From the NCBI GenBank assembly GCA_023145125.1, contig JAGLEK010000249.1:1-14030 (forward strand): DNA of 14,030 bases, read 5' to 3'. The number at the start of each line of letters is the position of its first letter. Position 1 is the stretch's first letter. Both the position numbers and the translations under genes were made by a program. The notes beneath the pieces are model-generated. The model was not told where the DNA came from. It did not search any database and saw only the letters and a program-made list of their open reading frames with translations. Source of the stretch: Bacteroidales bacterium. GTDB lineage: Bacteria > Bacteroidota > Bacteroidia > Bacteroidales > B18-G4. Below are positions 7,740 through 14,030 of this stretch, one piece after another.

Positions 7740-7772
7740 ATACTTCGTCTCTAATCTGGGTTTTAATGACTT

Positions 7773-7780
7773 CAAAAGTA
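7773..7780 (-). promoter_or_regulatory. -7 box (TAnnTTTG) for the SAM hydrolase gene
   Basis: On the minus strand this reads TACTTTTG, a full match to the Bacteroidota TAnnTTTG element, 33 bases before the chosen ATG at 7739. The expected transcription start near 7767 gives a leader of about 28 nt and would fall inside the longer reading frame, which supports the shorter start. There is no good -33 TTTG; a TTG at 7805-7807 is slightly too far. Confidence 0.5.
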
Positions 7781-7793
7781 AGCAATTTTTGAC

Positions 7794-7801
7794 TAATTTT
7801 G
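7794..7801 (+). promoter_or_regulatory. TAnnTTTG box abutting the phoH start
   Basis: TAATTTTG matches the Bacteroidota -7 consensus exactly but ends only 5 bases before the phoH ATG at 7807. A start of transcription 4-7 bases downstream would land on the ATG and give a leaderless message. No -33 element is evident at the right distance, so chance similarity is possible. Confidence 0.35.
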
Positions 7802-7806
7802 TTTCA

Positions 7807-8766
7807 ATGAATGAACGTACTATTTCGATAGAAGCATATAGCCCGCTGGAGATCTATGGTGCTAACGACAGCCACCTCAACCTGATCAAGAAGCTGTTTC
7901 CCAGGCTTAAGATCGTTGCCAGGGGAGGCATCATCAAGATAGCAGGCACAGACAAGGAGTTGAATGAATTTGAGCGCCGTTTTTCCCTGTTGCTCACTTC
8001 TTTTGAGCGTTTTGGGAAGATCACCGAGAATGATGTGATGCAGATCATGGGCACTGAAGATAATTCCGTTGCCACGCAGGCAAAGGAAGATAAAAATGAT
8101 GATGTGCTGGTATTTGGCCGTGAAGGTTTATTGATAAAGGCGCGCACCGTCAACCAGCGGAAGATGGTTAAGAGCAGCGAAAAGAATGACCTGGTCCTGG
8201 CCATCGGCCCCGCCGGAACAGGAAAAACATATACTGCAGTGGCGTTGGCTGTCAGGGCACTGAAAAACAAAGAAGTCAAAAGGATCATCCTCACCAGGCC
8301 TGCCGTTGAGGCCGGGGAAAACCTTGGTTTTCTGCCGGGTGACCTGAAAGACAAGCTCGATCCTTATTTGCAGCCTCTTTATGACGCACTGCGGGATATG
8401 CTCCCAACACAGAAACTATTATCCTACCTGGAAGACGGTACCATTGAGGTTGCACCACTGGCATTTATGCGCGGACGCACACTTGACCATGCATTTGCCA
8501 TTCTCGATGAGGCACAGAACACCACACCAAATCAGCTGAAGATGTTCCTTACGCGTATGGGGCGATCATCAAAATTTATTGTTACAGGTGATATTACACA
8601 GATCGACCTGCCCCCTAAACAGGAATCAGGCCTGATACATGCTGCCAGGATATTGAAAGAAACCAAAGGCATAGGCTTTATTTATCTTAACGAAAACGAT
8701 ATCATCCGTCATAAGCTTGTAATTAAGATTATTGCAGCTTATGGAAACAAAAAGAATAATGAATAA
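7807..8766 (+). CDS. phoH: PhoH family ATPase (PhoH-like, possible RNA-associated)
   Basis: A 319-residue cytoplasmic P-loop protein. An N-terminal KH-like region (about 8-75, with LIKKLFPRLKIVARGGIIKI) is followed by the PhoH ATPase domain. That domain has Walker A GPAGTGKT at 134-141, LTRPAVEAGENLGFLPGD near 162-179, Walker B FAILDEAQNT at 230-239, and GDITQIDLP at 261-269. The length is normal for the bacterial PhoH/YbeZ type, which is linked to RNA metabolism and often acts near YbeY. The frame is open upstream to ATG 7702, but that start would run across the divergent SAM hydrolase start. ATG 7807 gives the usual MNERTI-type Bacteroidota N-terminus. It is followed after 88 bases by a lipoprotein gene that has its own promoter-like sequence. 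Confidence 0.95.
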   Translation: MNERTISIEAYSPLEIYGANDSHLNLIKKLFPRLKIVARGGIIKIAGTDKELNEFERRFSLLLTSFERFGKITENDVMQIMGTEDNSVATQAKEDKNDDVLVFGREGLLIKARTVNQRKMVKSSEKNDLVLAIGPAGTGKTYTAVALAVRALKNKEVKRIILTRPAVEAGENLGFLPGDLKDKLDPYLQPLYDALRDMLPTQKLLSYLEDGTIEVAPLAFMRGRTLDHAFAILDEAQNTTPNQLKMFLTRMGRSSKFIVTGDITQIDLPPKQESGLIHAARILKETKGIGFIYLNENDIIRHKLVIKIIAAYGNKKNNE

Positions 8767-8770
8767 GCAG

Positions 8771-8801
8771 TTGAATTACTCTTAGTATTTTTGTATCTTT
8801 A
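8771..8801 (+). promoter_or_regulatory. Candidate promoter of the small lipoprotein gene
   Basis: Two overlapping readings are possible: TATTTTTG at 8786-8793, an exact TAnnTTTG, or TTGA at 8771-8774 with a 19-base spacer to TATCTTTA at 8794-8801. Both place the start of transcription 45-55 bases before the ATG at 8855. The leader between is A/C-rich, common in Bacteroidota. Confidence 0.5.
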
Positions 8802-8854
8802 TCCGTTCACAAAATACCACAAACAAAACCATAATAACCAAACAAATTTGCCTT

Positions 8855-9259
8855 ATGAAAAAAATCATTTATGTATTTATCATGCTGAGTTTTATCCTCT
8901 TCTCTTGCGGGGGAAGCTCAGAACAAACAACAGAGGACAACGACGAAGCTGTAACCACTGAACAAAGTGAGGATCTTGCCGATGAAGATGATGCAGCGAT
9001 AAAGAACTGTGACGAATTCCTCGACAATTACGATAAATGGACCGACGACTACCTGGAGGTTCTGGAAGCTTATGTCAAGGATCCGACAAATATAGAGATC
9101 AGCCAGGAATATATGGCACTGGCAGAGTCTTTGAGCACATGGTACTCAGATTGGACAGACTATGTTGCCTGTGCATCAAGTGAAAAGTATCAACAGCGCT
9201 TCGAAGAGATCTCCGACAAGGTAGATGATAAACTGACGGAACTGGACCTGCAGGATTAA
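8855..9259 (+). CDS. Small acidic lipoprotein of unknown function
   Basis: A 134-residue protein with a lipoprotein signal peptide: KK at 2-3, a hydrophobic core, and lipobox LFSC with the cysteine at 18, followed by GGSS. An acidic low-complexity linker (about 23-48) leads into a probably helical domain of about 85 residues containing NCDEFLDNYDKWTDDYLEVLEAY and a second cysteine near residue 109. This helical pattern (CDEFLxxYxxWxxxYxxxxE) recalls small Bacteroidota lipoproteins annotated as DUF6591, but I cannot confirm it. It should sit in the outer or inner membrane facing the periplasm or surface. It is probably monocistronic, since purC has its own promoter-like box. Confidence 0.85.
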   Translation: MKKIIYVFIMLSFILFSCGGSSEQTTEDNDEAVTTEQSEDLADEDDAAIKNCDEFLDNYDKWTDDYLEVLEAYVKDPTNIEISQEYMALAESLSTWYSDWTDYVACASSEKYQQRFEEISDKVDDKLTELDLQD

Positions 9260-9323
9260 TTGCATATAATCCCGTTATTTACCGGTATTCAAGAAGCATA
9301 TTAGACAATTGACAGAATTCGGT

Positions 9324-9331
9324 TATTTTTG
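9324..9331 (+). promoter_or_regulatory. -7 box (TAnnTTTG) for the purC cluster
   Basis: TATTTTTG followed by CAGC is a full match to the Bacteroidota -7 element, 23 bases before the purC ATG, giving a leader of roughly 18 nt. The -33 region has only a weak TTAG at 9301-9304 with a 19-base spacer. It would drive purC and the two glycan genes behind it. Confidence 0.55.
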
Positions 9332-9354
9332 CAGCTACTAAAAATCTGCAACCT

Positions 9355-10308
9355 ATGAATACAATAACCCGAACTGATTTTACTTTCCCCGGACAAAAGA
9401 GTTTTTACAAGGGAAAGGTTCGCGACGTATATAACATCAATGATGAGCTGATGGTGATGGTCGTTTCCGACCGTATCTCGGCTTTCGATGTAGTCCTTCC
9501 AAAAGGGATCCCATATAAAGGACAGGTATTGAACCAGATCGCTGCCAAATTCCTGGATGCCACCGCCGACATAGTTCCTAACTGGAAGATAGCCGTGCCG
9601 GATCCCATGGTAACTGTGGGGCGGTATTGTAATCCCCTTCCGGTGGAGATGATCATTCGCGGATACCTGACAGGCAGTTCATGGCGTACCTACAAAAAGG
9701 GAGCAAGTGAAATCTGCGGTGTTCCCATAGCTGACGGAATGAAAGAACACCAGGCTTTTCCCGAACCGATAGTAACACCTACCACCAAGGCTCAGGAAGG
9801 AGCACACGATGAAGATATATCGGCCGATGATATCATAAAACAGGGACTGGTATCTGAAGAAGACTATGCGTTGTTAGACAAATACACCCGTGAGCTTTTT
9901 CAAAGGGGTTCTGAAATTGCAGCACAGATGGGACTGATCCTTGTCGACACTAAATATGAATTTGGCAAGATCGGTGATCAGATCTATCTTATTGATGAAA
10001 TCCACACCCCGGACTCATCGCGATATTTTTACCGTGAGGGCTATCAGGAGCGTCAGGATAATGGAGAGCAGCAAAAGCAGCTCAGCAAGGAATTTGTTCG
10101 TGAATGGCTTATGTCGAGAGGCTTCATGGGACAGGAAAGCCAGAAGGTCCCGTTTATGTCGGATGAATTCGTAGAATCTGTATCAGAAAGATATATTGAG
10201 CTTTATGAAAATATTGCCGGTGAACCTTTCGTCAAGGCAGATGTTTCAAACGTACTGAAACGTGTCGAAGAAAATATAAACATCTTTCTTGCCGGTCAGG
10301 ACAAATAA
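9355..10308 (+). CDS. purC: SAICAR synthase
   Basis: A 317-residue phosphoribosylaminoimidazole-succinocarboxamide synthase, which joins CAIR and aspartate using ATP in de novo purine synthesis. Diagnostic segments are FYKGKVRDVY (17-26, phosphate-binding loop), VSDRISAFDVVLPKGIPYKG (38-57), MIIRGYLTGSSWRTYKKG (98-115), FPEPIVTPTTKA near 135-146 with the following GAHDEDIS, LILVDTKYEFGK near 195-206, and LIDEIHTPDSSRYFY near 212-226. The length fits the longer (about 300-aa) subtype rather than the 237-aa E. coli type. The frame is intact and ATG 9355 is the only reasonable start. It is followed 12 bases later by the aminotransferase gene, so they probably share a transcript despite unrelated functions. 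Confidence 0.97.
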   Translation: MNTITRTDFTFPGQKSFYKGKVRDVYNINDELMVMVVSDRISAFDVVLPKGIPYKGQVLNQIAAKFLDATADIVPNWKIAVPDPMVTVGRYCNPLPVEMIIRGYLTGSSWRTYKKGASEICGVPIADGMKEHQAFPEPIVTPTTKAQEGAHDEDISADDIIKQGLVSEEDYALLDKYTRELFQRGSEIAAQMGLILVDTKYEFGKIGDQIYLIDEIHTPDSSRYFYREGYQERQDNGEQQKQLSKEFVREWLMSRGFMGQESQKVPFMSDEFVESVSERYIELYENIAGEPFVKADVSNVLKRVEENINIFLAGQDK

Positions 10309-10320
10309 AAATCTACAGGC

Positions 10321-11532
10321 ATGATCCCTTTTTCCCCACCACGCATCGATCAAAAGATCATTGATGAAGTCAACGATGCCTTAAGGTCAGGCTGGATCAC
10401 CACCGGTCCGCGTACCAAGAAGTTTGAAAAAATGATCACCGCCTATTGTGGCCATGAATCTACGCTTTGTGTGAATTCCGGTTCATCAGGACTGGAGTTG
10501 ATGCTGCGCTGGTTTGGCGTTGGTGCCGGAGATGAGGTAATCGTACCTGCATACACTTACACAGCAACAGCAAATGTGGTTGTTCATTGTGGGGCCAGGC
10601 CCGTATTTGTTGATGCAGGCCCCGACTTTAACATGGATGTTGAAAAGCTCCGGGCAGCCATCACTCCTGCAACTAAGGTTATCATGCCCGTCGACCTGGC
10701 CGGGCTTCCTTGCGATTATGACGAGATCAACGCATTGGTTGCCGATGAAGACATTAAGGGAAAATTCTCCCCGAACAACCCTGAGCAGAATAAGCTGGGG
10801 CGCATCCTGGTATTGTCAGATGCTGCTCATTCGATCGGCGCAAAATATAAAGGAAAGAAAACCGGGTCACTCACTGATGTGAGCGTATTCTCTTTTCATG
10901 CAGTAAAAAACCTTACCACCGCCGAAGGGGGTGCCATCTGCCTGAACCTGCCTGAACCTTTTGACAATGAAGATATTTATAAATATCTCTGCATAAAATC
11001 CTTACACGGCCAGACAAAAGATGCACTTGCCAAAAGCAAGGACGGCAACTGGCAATATGATGTAATTGAAGCAGGCTACAAATGTAATATGACCGATATA
11101 CAGGCGGCCATGGGCATTGTGGAGTTAGAGCGTTACGATGAGGATATGCTGGTAAAAAGAAAGCATATTTTTGACCTGTACAGCAAAGCTTTTGCAGAAA
11201 AAGACTGGGCTGTTATTCCCCCCTATGAAACAACAGGTAAAACCTCATCCTGCCATGTTTTTCTTCTGAGGATCAAGGGAATCGATGAAGCAGAGCGAAA
11301 CATCATCATCAGCAAAGTGTATGAGAAGCAGGTGTCAGTGAATGTGCACTTTATACCATTGCCAATGCTTAGCTTCTATAAAAACAGCGGGTATAGCATA
11401 GATGATTATCCTGTCAGTTATGATAATTTCAGCCGGGTGATCTCATTACCCGTTTATTATAACCTGGATGATGATCAGGTCCAAACGGTTATACAGGCAG
11501 TAACAGAATCTGTTGAAGAAGTGCTGTCATGA
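10321..11532 (+). CDS. DegT/DnrJ/EryC1/StrS PLP-dependent sugar aminotransferase
   Basis: A 403-residue fold-type I aminotransferase of the kind that aminates keto sugars on nucleotide carriers. Seen: SGWITTGPRTKKFE (23-36), VNSGSSGLELML (51-62), the EVIVPAYTYTATAN stretch (72-85), LSDAAHS with PLP-binding Asp167, and FSFHAVKNLTTAEGG, where Lys196 is the expected Schiff-base lysine. GYKCNMTDIQAAMG lies near 252-265. Compared with typical members there is an extra stretch of about 20 residues (roughly 142-160, rich in N, P and K) before LSDAAHS. The stop overlaps the next gene's start by 4 bases (ATGA), so it is translationally coupled to the phosphoglycosyltransferase. That points to making the amino sugar that the next enzyme transfers, as in PglE/PglC. 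The exact sugar is not determinable. Confidence 0.93.
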   Translation: MIPFSPPRIDQKIIDEVNDALRSGWITTGPRTKKFEKMITAYCGHESTLCVNSGSSGLELMLRWFGVGAGDEVIVPAYTYTATANVVVHCGARPVFVDAGPDFNMDVEKLRAAITPATKVIMPVDLAGLPCDYDEINALVADEDIKGKFSPNNPEQNKLGRILVLSDAAHSIGAKYKGKKTGSLTDVSVFSFHAVKNLTTAEGGAICLNLPEPFDNEDIYKYLCIKSLHGQTKDALAKSKDGNWQYDVIEAGYKCNMTDIQAAMGIVELERYDEDMLVKRKHIFDLYSKAFAEKDWAVIPPYETTGKTSSCHVFLLRIKGIDEAERNIIISKVYEKQVSVNVHFIPLPMLSFYKNSGYSIDDYPVSYDNFSRVISLPVYYNLDDDQVQTVIQAVTESVEEVLS

Positions 11533-12119
11533 TAAAACGACTCTTTGATATCATTATCTCTTTTCTGGCATTGGTAATACTGTTACCGGTATTGATTATC
11601 ATCTCAATATGGGTGCTCCTCGGCTCAAAAGGCGGGATATTATACAGGCAGCGCAGGGTTGGCAAAAACAATCATGATTTTACTTTACTGAAATTTCGCA
11701 CAATGTACCCCGGGGCTGATACCAGGGGCCTGCTAACTGTAGGAGAACGCGATCCCAGGATCAGCGGGGCAGGATATTCTCTCAGGAGGACAAAACTCGA
11801 TGAACTACCCCAGCTGATCAATATCCTGGCAGGCGATATGAGCCTGGTGGGGCCAAGGCCTGAGGTAAGAAAATATGTTGACCTCTATACGGATGAGCAA
11901 TTAAAAGTGTTGGATATCAGGCCCGGCCTTACTGATAACGCATCCCTGGAATATATTGATGAAAGCGAGATCCTCGCCAAAAGCGAAGATCCGGAGAAAG
12001 CCTATATAGAAACGATCCTGCCGGCTAAGCTGGAACTGAATCTTCAATATATCCGCGAGCGGTCTATGGGGAAGGATATCGGTATCATCTTCAGGACGAT
12101 TTCCGGGATCTTCCGATAA
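11529..12119 (+). CDS. Monotopic phosphoglycosyltransferase (PglC-like, initiates glycan on undecaprenyl phosphate)
   Basis: A 196-residue short sugar transferase with an N-terminal membrane-embedded helix (about 6-32). The catalytic domain holds YRQRRVGKNNHDFTLLKFRTM (39-59), LDELPQLINILAGDMSLVGPRPE (90-112) with the Asp91-Glu92 catalytic pair, and RPGLTDNASLEY near 131. These enzymes transfer sugar 1-phosphate from a UDP-sugar to undecaprenyl phosphate at the cytoplasmic membrane face. The length fits the small PglC class, without the extra N-terminal helices of WcaJ/WbaP. The GLTDNASLEY form replaces the GLTGWAQV of proteobacterial members and is common in Bacteroidota. It overlaps the upstream aminotransferase by ATGA and ends 7 bases from the convergent SirB1-like gene; no terminator is visible there. 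Confidence 0.94.
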   Translation: MIKRLFDIIISFLALVILLPVLIIISIWVLLGSKGGILYRQRRVGKNNHDFTLLKFRTMYPGADTRGLLTVGERDPRISGAGYSLRRTKLDELPQLINILAGDMSLVGPRPEVRKYVDLYTDEQLKVLDIRPGLTDNASLEYIDESEILAKSEDPEKAYIETILPAKLELNLQYIRERSMGKDIGIIFRTISGIFR

Positions 12120-12126
12120 ATATTAT

Positions 12127-12999
12127 CTACAGCCCGGATGCGAGTTTCCTGAGCTCCTCCACCTTTTCTGAGTTGCCCTGTTCCTTATGCAATTCGATGA
12201 GTTGCCCAAAAACCCTTTTGATGATGGTGACATTATCGCAGGGGCGGAAATAGTTTTCGTTATGCGGGAGTTTCATTTGCTTTATGTAAGCTTCTATTTC
12301 ATTGTGGGTAAACAGGGTTCCGCGGTTAAAAGGATTGATATAAAAAAGGGCATGATCACCATCCGTTTCCGGCTGTTCATCATCAGGTGCCTCCATATAG
12401 GCGAGCACAAAATGACTGGGCAGGTCAACACCGTAAACCGGCAGCTTAAGACTGCGGGCAATGATGATAAAAAGTATCCCTATCGACAGCGGGTTTCCTT
12501 TTTTCGTTTCCAGGAGGATATTCATGTAGAGGTTGTCGGGGCTCTTGATATTGCTTTTATTTCCCCTGAATTTATGCACATCAAACAGTATGTGGTTCAC
12601 AACCTTGATCTTCTCCAGCGCTGTAAGGTTATTGTTCAATTCAAGCCAGACATCCTGCACAAGCTGTCCTATCTGTTTGATAACCTTCTCGGAGTCAAGG
12701 TCGGGATACTGATAGCGGGCAGCCAGCATAAAGCCATTCATTAGATCCTCACTCCCCAGTTGTGACCAGCTGCAAATGCTCGCATGCAGGTCATCTAATT
12801 GGATCAGGTGGATGATCTCTTCGATACGCTCTTGCAGCATTGGTTCGAAGGAGGCTTCCCAGGCAGATTCCAGGACAGGGATTGCATCCGTACCATAAAC
12901 ATGGATCTTTGCCCTGATCTGCTCATACACTTCTGCATCAGGTTCATCCAGTAAGCTAATTAGTGCTTTGAGCTCTTTATGTATTACCTCATCTCCCAT
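12127..12999 (-). CDS. SirB1/transglutaminase-like family protein
   Basis: A 290-residue soluble protein. The N-terminal 90 residues look helical (LISLLDEPDAEVYEQIRAKI) and precede a SirB1 core: LEKIKVVNHILFDVHKFRGN near 128-147, NLYMNILLETKKGNPLSIGILF near 156-177, LPVYGVDLPSHFVLAY near 186-201, and FYINPFNRGTLFT near 219-231. The C-terminus is a helical, TPR-like tail. The fold is related to transglutaminases. However, Ser172 sits where a catalytic Cys would be expected and Asn222 of INPFNRG replaces the usual Asp, as in E. coli SirB1/YchA-type proteins, so it is probably not a classical thiol enzyme. Molecular function is unknown. ATG 12999 is the only good start. It diverges from the Bax-like gene. 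Confidence 0.88.
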   Translation of the reverse strand: MGDEVIHKELKALISLLDEPDAEVYEQIRAKIHVYGTDAIPVLESAWEASFEPMLQERIEEIIHLIQLDDLHASICSWSQLGSEDLMNGFMLAARYQYPDLDSEKVIKQIGQLVQDVWLELNNNLTALEKIKVVNHILFDVHKFRGNKSNIKSPDNLYMNILLETKKGNPLSIGILFIIIARSLKLPVYGVDLPSHFVLAYMEAPDDEQPETDGDHALFYINPFNRGTLFTHNEIEAYIKQMKLPHNENYFRPCDNVTIIKRVFGQLIELHKEQGNSEKVEELRKLASGL

Positions 13000-13000
13000 T

Positions 13001-13030
13001 CAGATATATTTATGTCTAGTGTCCGGCAAA
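13001..13030 (-). promoter_or_regulatory. Possible promoter of the SirB1-like gene
   Basis: On the minus strand TTTG (13027-13030) is followed after 18 bases by TATATCTG (13001-13008), one mismatch from TAnnTTTG. The box ends one base before the ATG at 12999, which would give a message with no leader. The position is odd, so confidence is low. Confidence 0.3.
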
Positions 13031-13046
13031 ACTTCATTTATTCCTT

Positions 13047-13121
13047 ACCACCAAGTCCCCAAGGCACTAAGGTTCACCAAGACAATTATTTAACCTTGGT
13101 GATGCATGGCGCCCTGGTGGC
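13047..13121. repeat. Imperfect palindrome of CCACCAAG-type sequence in the divergent spacer
   Basis: The left arm (13047-13081) and right arm (13094-13121) are imperfect inverted copies. TCACCAAG (13074-13081) pairs with CTTGGTGA (13095-13102) across a 13-base AT-rich loop, and CCACCA (13048-13053) pairs with TGGTGG (13115-13120). The middle (CCCCAAGGCAC) matches poorly. No T run follows and both flanking genes point away, so it is not a terminator. Similar CACCAAGGCAC-rich hairpins are, from memory, scattered between genes in Bacteroidota. The rest of the 13000-13200 spacer is AT-rich with no evident gene. Confidence 0.65.
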
Positions 13122-13200
13122 TACTATATTTATTCCAGGCTACAAGCTTTTACTGCTTTTAATATTTTGAGTATTATTGTATTCAAAATTAATACTAAAT

Positions 13201-14030
13201 ATGAGCATATTGAAAAAAATCAGCATACGTTATCAACGGACATTTAAACAGCTTTTCTTATTCAATCTGATGTTTTTAATGCAATTCTGTACCGGACCTT
13301 CAGAGCGACATGAGATCATCGATCCGGCAGTTGTTTCTGCCGACAACATCATAACAAAAAGGAATCTTTCTCCCTTGCATAAGGCCTTTCTCGCCAGGTT
13401 TCTGCCCGAGATCCATACAGCGAACAATAAGATACTGCTTATCCGAAATAATATGCTCGACCTGCAGGATGCAGTTAAGGATGATGACAAGTTTGATGAC
13501 ACAAACTTACAGGAGTTGAACAGGGTGCTGAAAAAATATCGCCTCGATCCTCTTAAGGAAAGCCCCCTGCCCGCATCAGAAAAGATTGAGGGTGCCATTC
13601 AGGAATTACTCAGGAGAGTGGACATCATACCGGTACAGCTGGTGATGGCCCAGGCTATTATTGAATCGGGTTGGGGAAAATCCGATTTTGCTAAACACGG
13701 CAATAATTATTTCGGCGTACATTGCTATACCGAAGGTTGTGGCGTAAAGCCGGCAGGTAACGACAGTGCCGACTTCTATGTAAAAACATACTCCTCAGAG
13801 ATGGCCGGAATAGAAGATTATCTGTGGATACTGAATACCGGCCATGCTTACCGGGGCCTGCGCCAGACCAGGTTTGAACTCCGGGATGACAATAAGCCCA
13901 TCGATGCCATTGCCCTCGCTCAGGGTCTTTCAAAATATTCGGCCAAAGGGGAGGAATATGTAAATATGGTCAGCAATATCATTCGCAACTATCTTCCGGA
14001 AAATACCGATGAGCTTCTGGCCGGGAAGAC
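13201..14030 (+). CDS. Bax-like glucosaminidase-domain protein (3' end outside window)
   Basis: The frame is open from ATG 13201 to the window edge (276 codons plus two bases). The C-terminal half matches the Bax/GH73-type glucosaminidase domain that cleaves peptidoglycan glycan strands: VQLVMAQAIIESGWGKSDFAK near 146-166 with the expected catalytic Glu155, GNNYFGVHCYTEGCGVKP near 167-184, DYLWILNTGHAYRGLR near 206-221, and LAQGLSKYSAKGEEYVNMV near 239-257. E. coli Bax is about 274 aa, so little is missing. The N-terminus has a hydrophobic segment (about 17-29) ending at Cys30; the local sequence LMQFC is a poor lipobox (Phe at -1), so lipoprotein, cleaved signal or anchor are all possible. 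The region at 85-125 is charged and likely helical. Confidence 0.87.
   Translation, partial: MSILKKISIRYQRTFKQLFLFNLMFLMQFCTGPSERHEIIDPAVVSADNIITKRNLSPLHKAFLARFLPEIHTANNKILLIRNNMLDLQDAVKDDDKFDDTNLQELNRVLKKYRLDPLKESPLPASEKIEGAIQELLRRVDIIPVQLVMAQAIIESGWGKSDFAKHGNNYFGVHCYTEGCGVKPAGNDSADFYVKTYSSEMAGIEDYLWILNTGHAYRGLRQTRFELRDDNKPIDAIALAQGLSKYSAKGEEYVNMVSNIIRNYLPENTDELLAGK

Noticed and set aside
7740..7775. N-terminal extension of the SAM hydrolase to ATG 7775
   Set aside because: It would add twelve residues before the conserved first beta strand and overlap the putative promoter; the internal Met fits the family better.
7854..8354. A 166-codon minus-strand frame inside phoH
   Set aside because: The phoH Walker motifs are on the plus strand; this frame has a low-complexity, Ser/Arg-rich translation typical of antisense frames.
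9260..9300. Terminator after the lipoprotein gene (CCCG/CCGG-containing sequence)
   Set aside because: The pairing is short and mismatched and no T run follows.
12187..12744. A 185-codon plus-strand frame inside the SirB1-like gene
   Set aside because: It is antisense to a gene with clear family motifs, and its translation shows no domain pattern.
12979..13170. A 63-codon plus-strand frame across the start of the SirB1-like gene and the palindrome
   Set aside because: It overlaps the divergent gene start and repeat sequence and resembles no protein.
13082..13200. Promoter for the Bax-like gene
   Set aside because: The region is AT-rich with TATTTTG-like strings, but none matches TAnnTTTG with a spaced -33 element well enough to call.

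Overview
The window looks like chromosomal DNA from a Bacteroidota bacterium, probably Bacteroidales or a related order. The evidence is a GldF/GldG pair, a Bacteroidota-type PhoH and lipoprotein, weak Shine-Dalgarno sequences, and several upstream boxes that fit the Bacteroidota sigma factor -7 consensus TAnnTTTG. I see no transposase, phage gene, CRISPR array, tRNA or rRNA. Most of it is housekeeping plus surface-glycan genes, densely packed. No gap between genes is longer than about 260 bases.

Layout: (1) 1-501 (+) is the C-terminal third of an NADP-type glutamate dehydrogenase, followed by a 98-bp array of exact 7-bp repeats and an intrinsic terminator that lies inside the 3' end of the opposing gene. 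(2) 6706-597 (-) is a probable operon of gldF, gldG, a DUF4340 protein, a WbuB-like family 4 glycosyltransferase and an O-antigen ligase/polymerase-like membrane protein. The last two both start with TTG. (3) 6707-6962 is a spacer filled with a second set of GATT-type heptamers arranged as a large inverted repeat. (4) A SAM hydroxide adenosyltransferase (-) and phoH (+) diverge from a 67-bp region with opposed promoter-like boxes. (5) 8855-9259 (+) is a small acidic lipoprotein. (6) 9355-12119 (+) is a tight cluster of purC, a DegT/DnrJ-type PLP aminotransferase and a PglC-like phosphoglycosyltransferase. (7) 12999-12127 (-) is a SirB1/transglutaminase-like protein. It is divergent from a Bax-like glucosaminidase at 13201-14030 (+), which runs off the window. 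The spacer between them holds an imperfect palindrome.

Together, the aminotransferase (amino-sugar nucleotide), the phosphoglycosyltransferase (first sugar onto undecaprenyl phosphate), the GT4 (second sugar) and the Wzy/WaaL-like protein (polymerisation or ligation) could form much of one surface-glycan pathway, although they sit in two separate clusters. GldF and GldG would be the membrane parts of an ABC system whose ATPase (GldA) is not in this window. I found no clear new multi-gene system. The most unusual structures are the two heptamer arrays, each starting at or next to the stop codon of a minus-strand gene.
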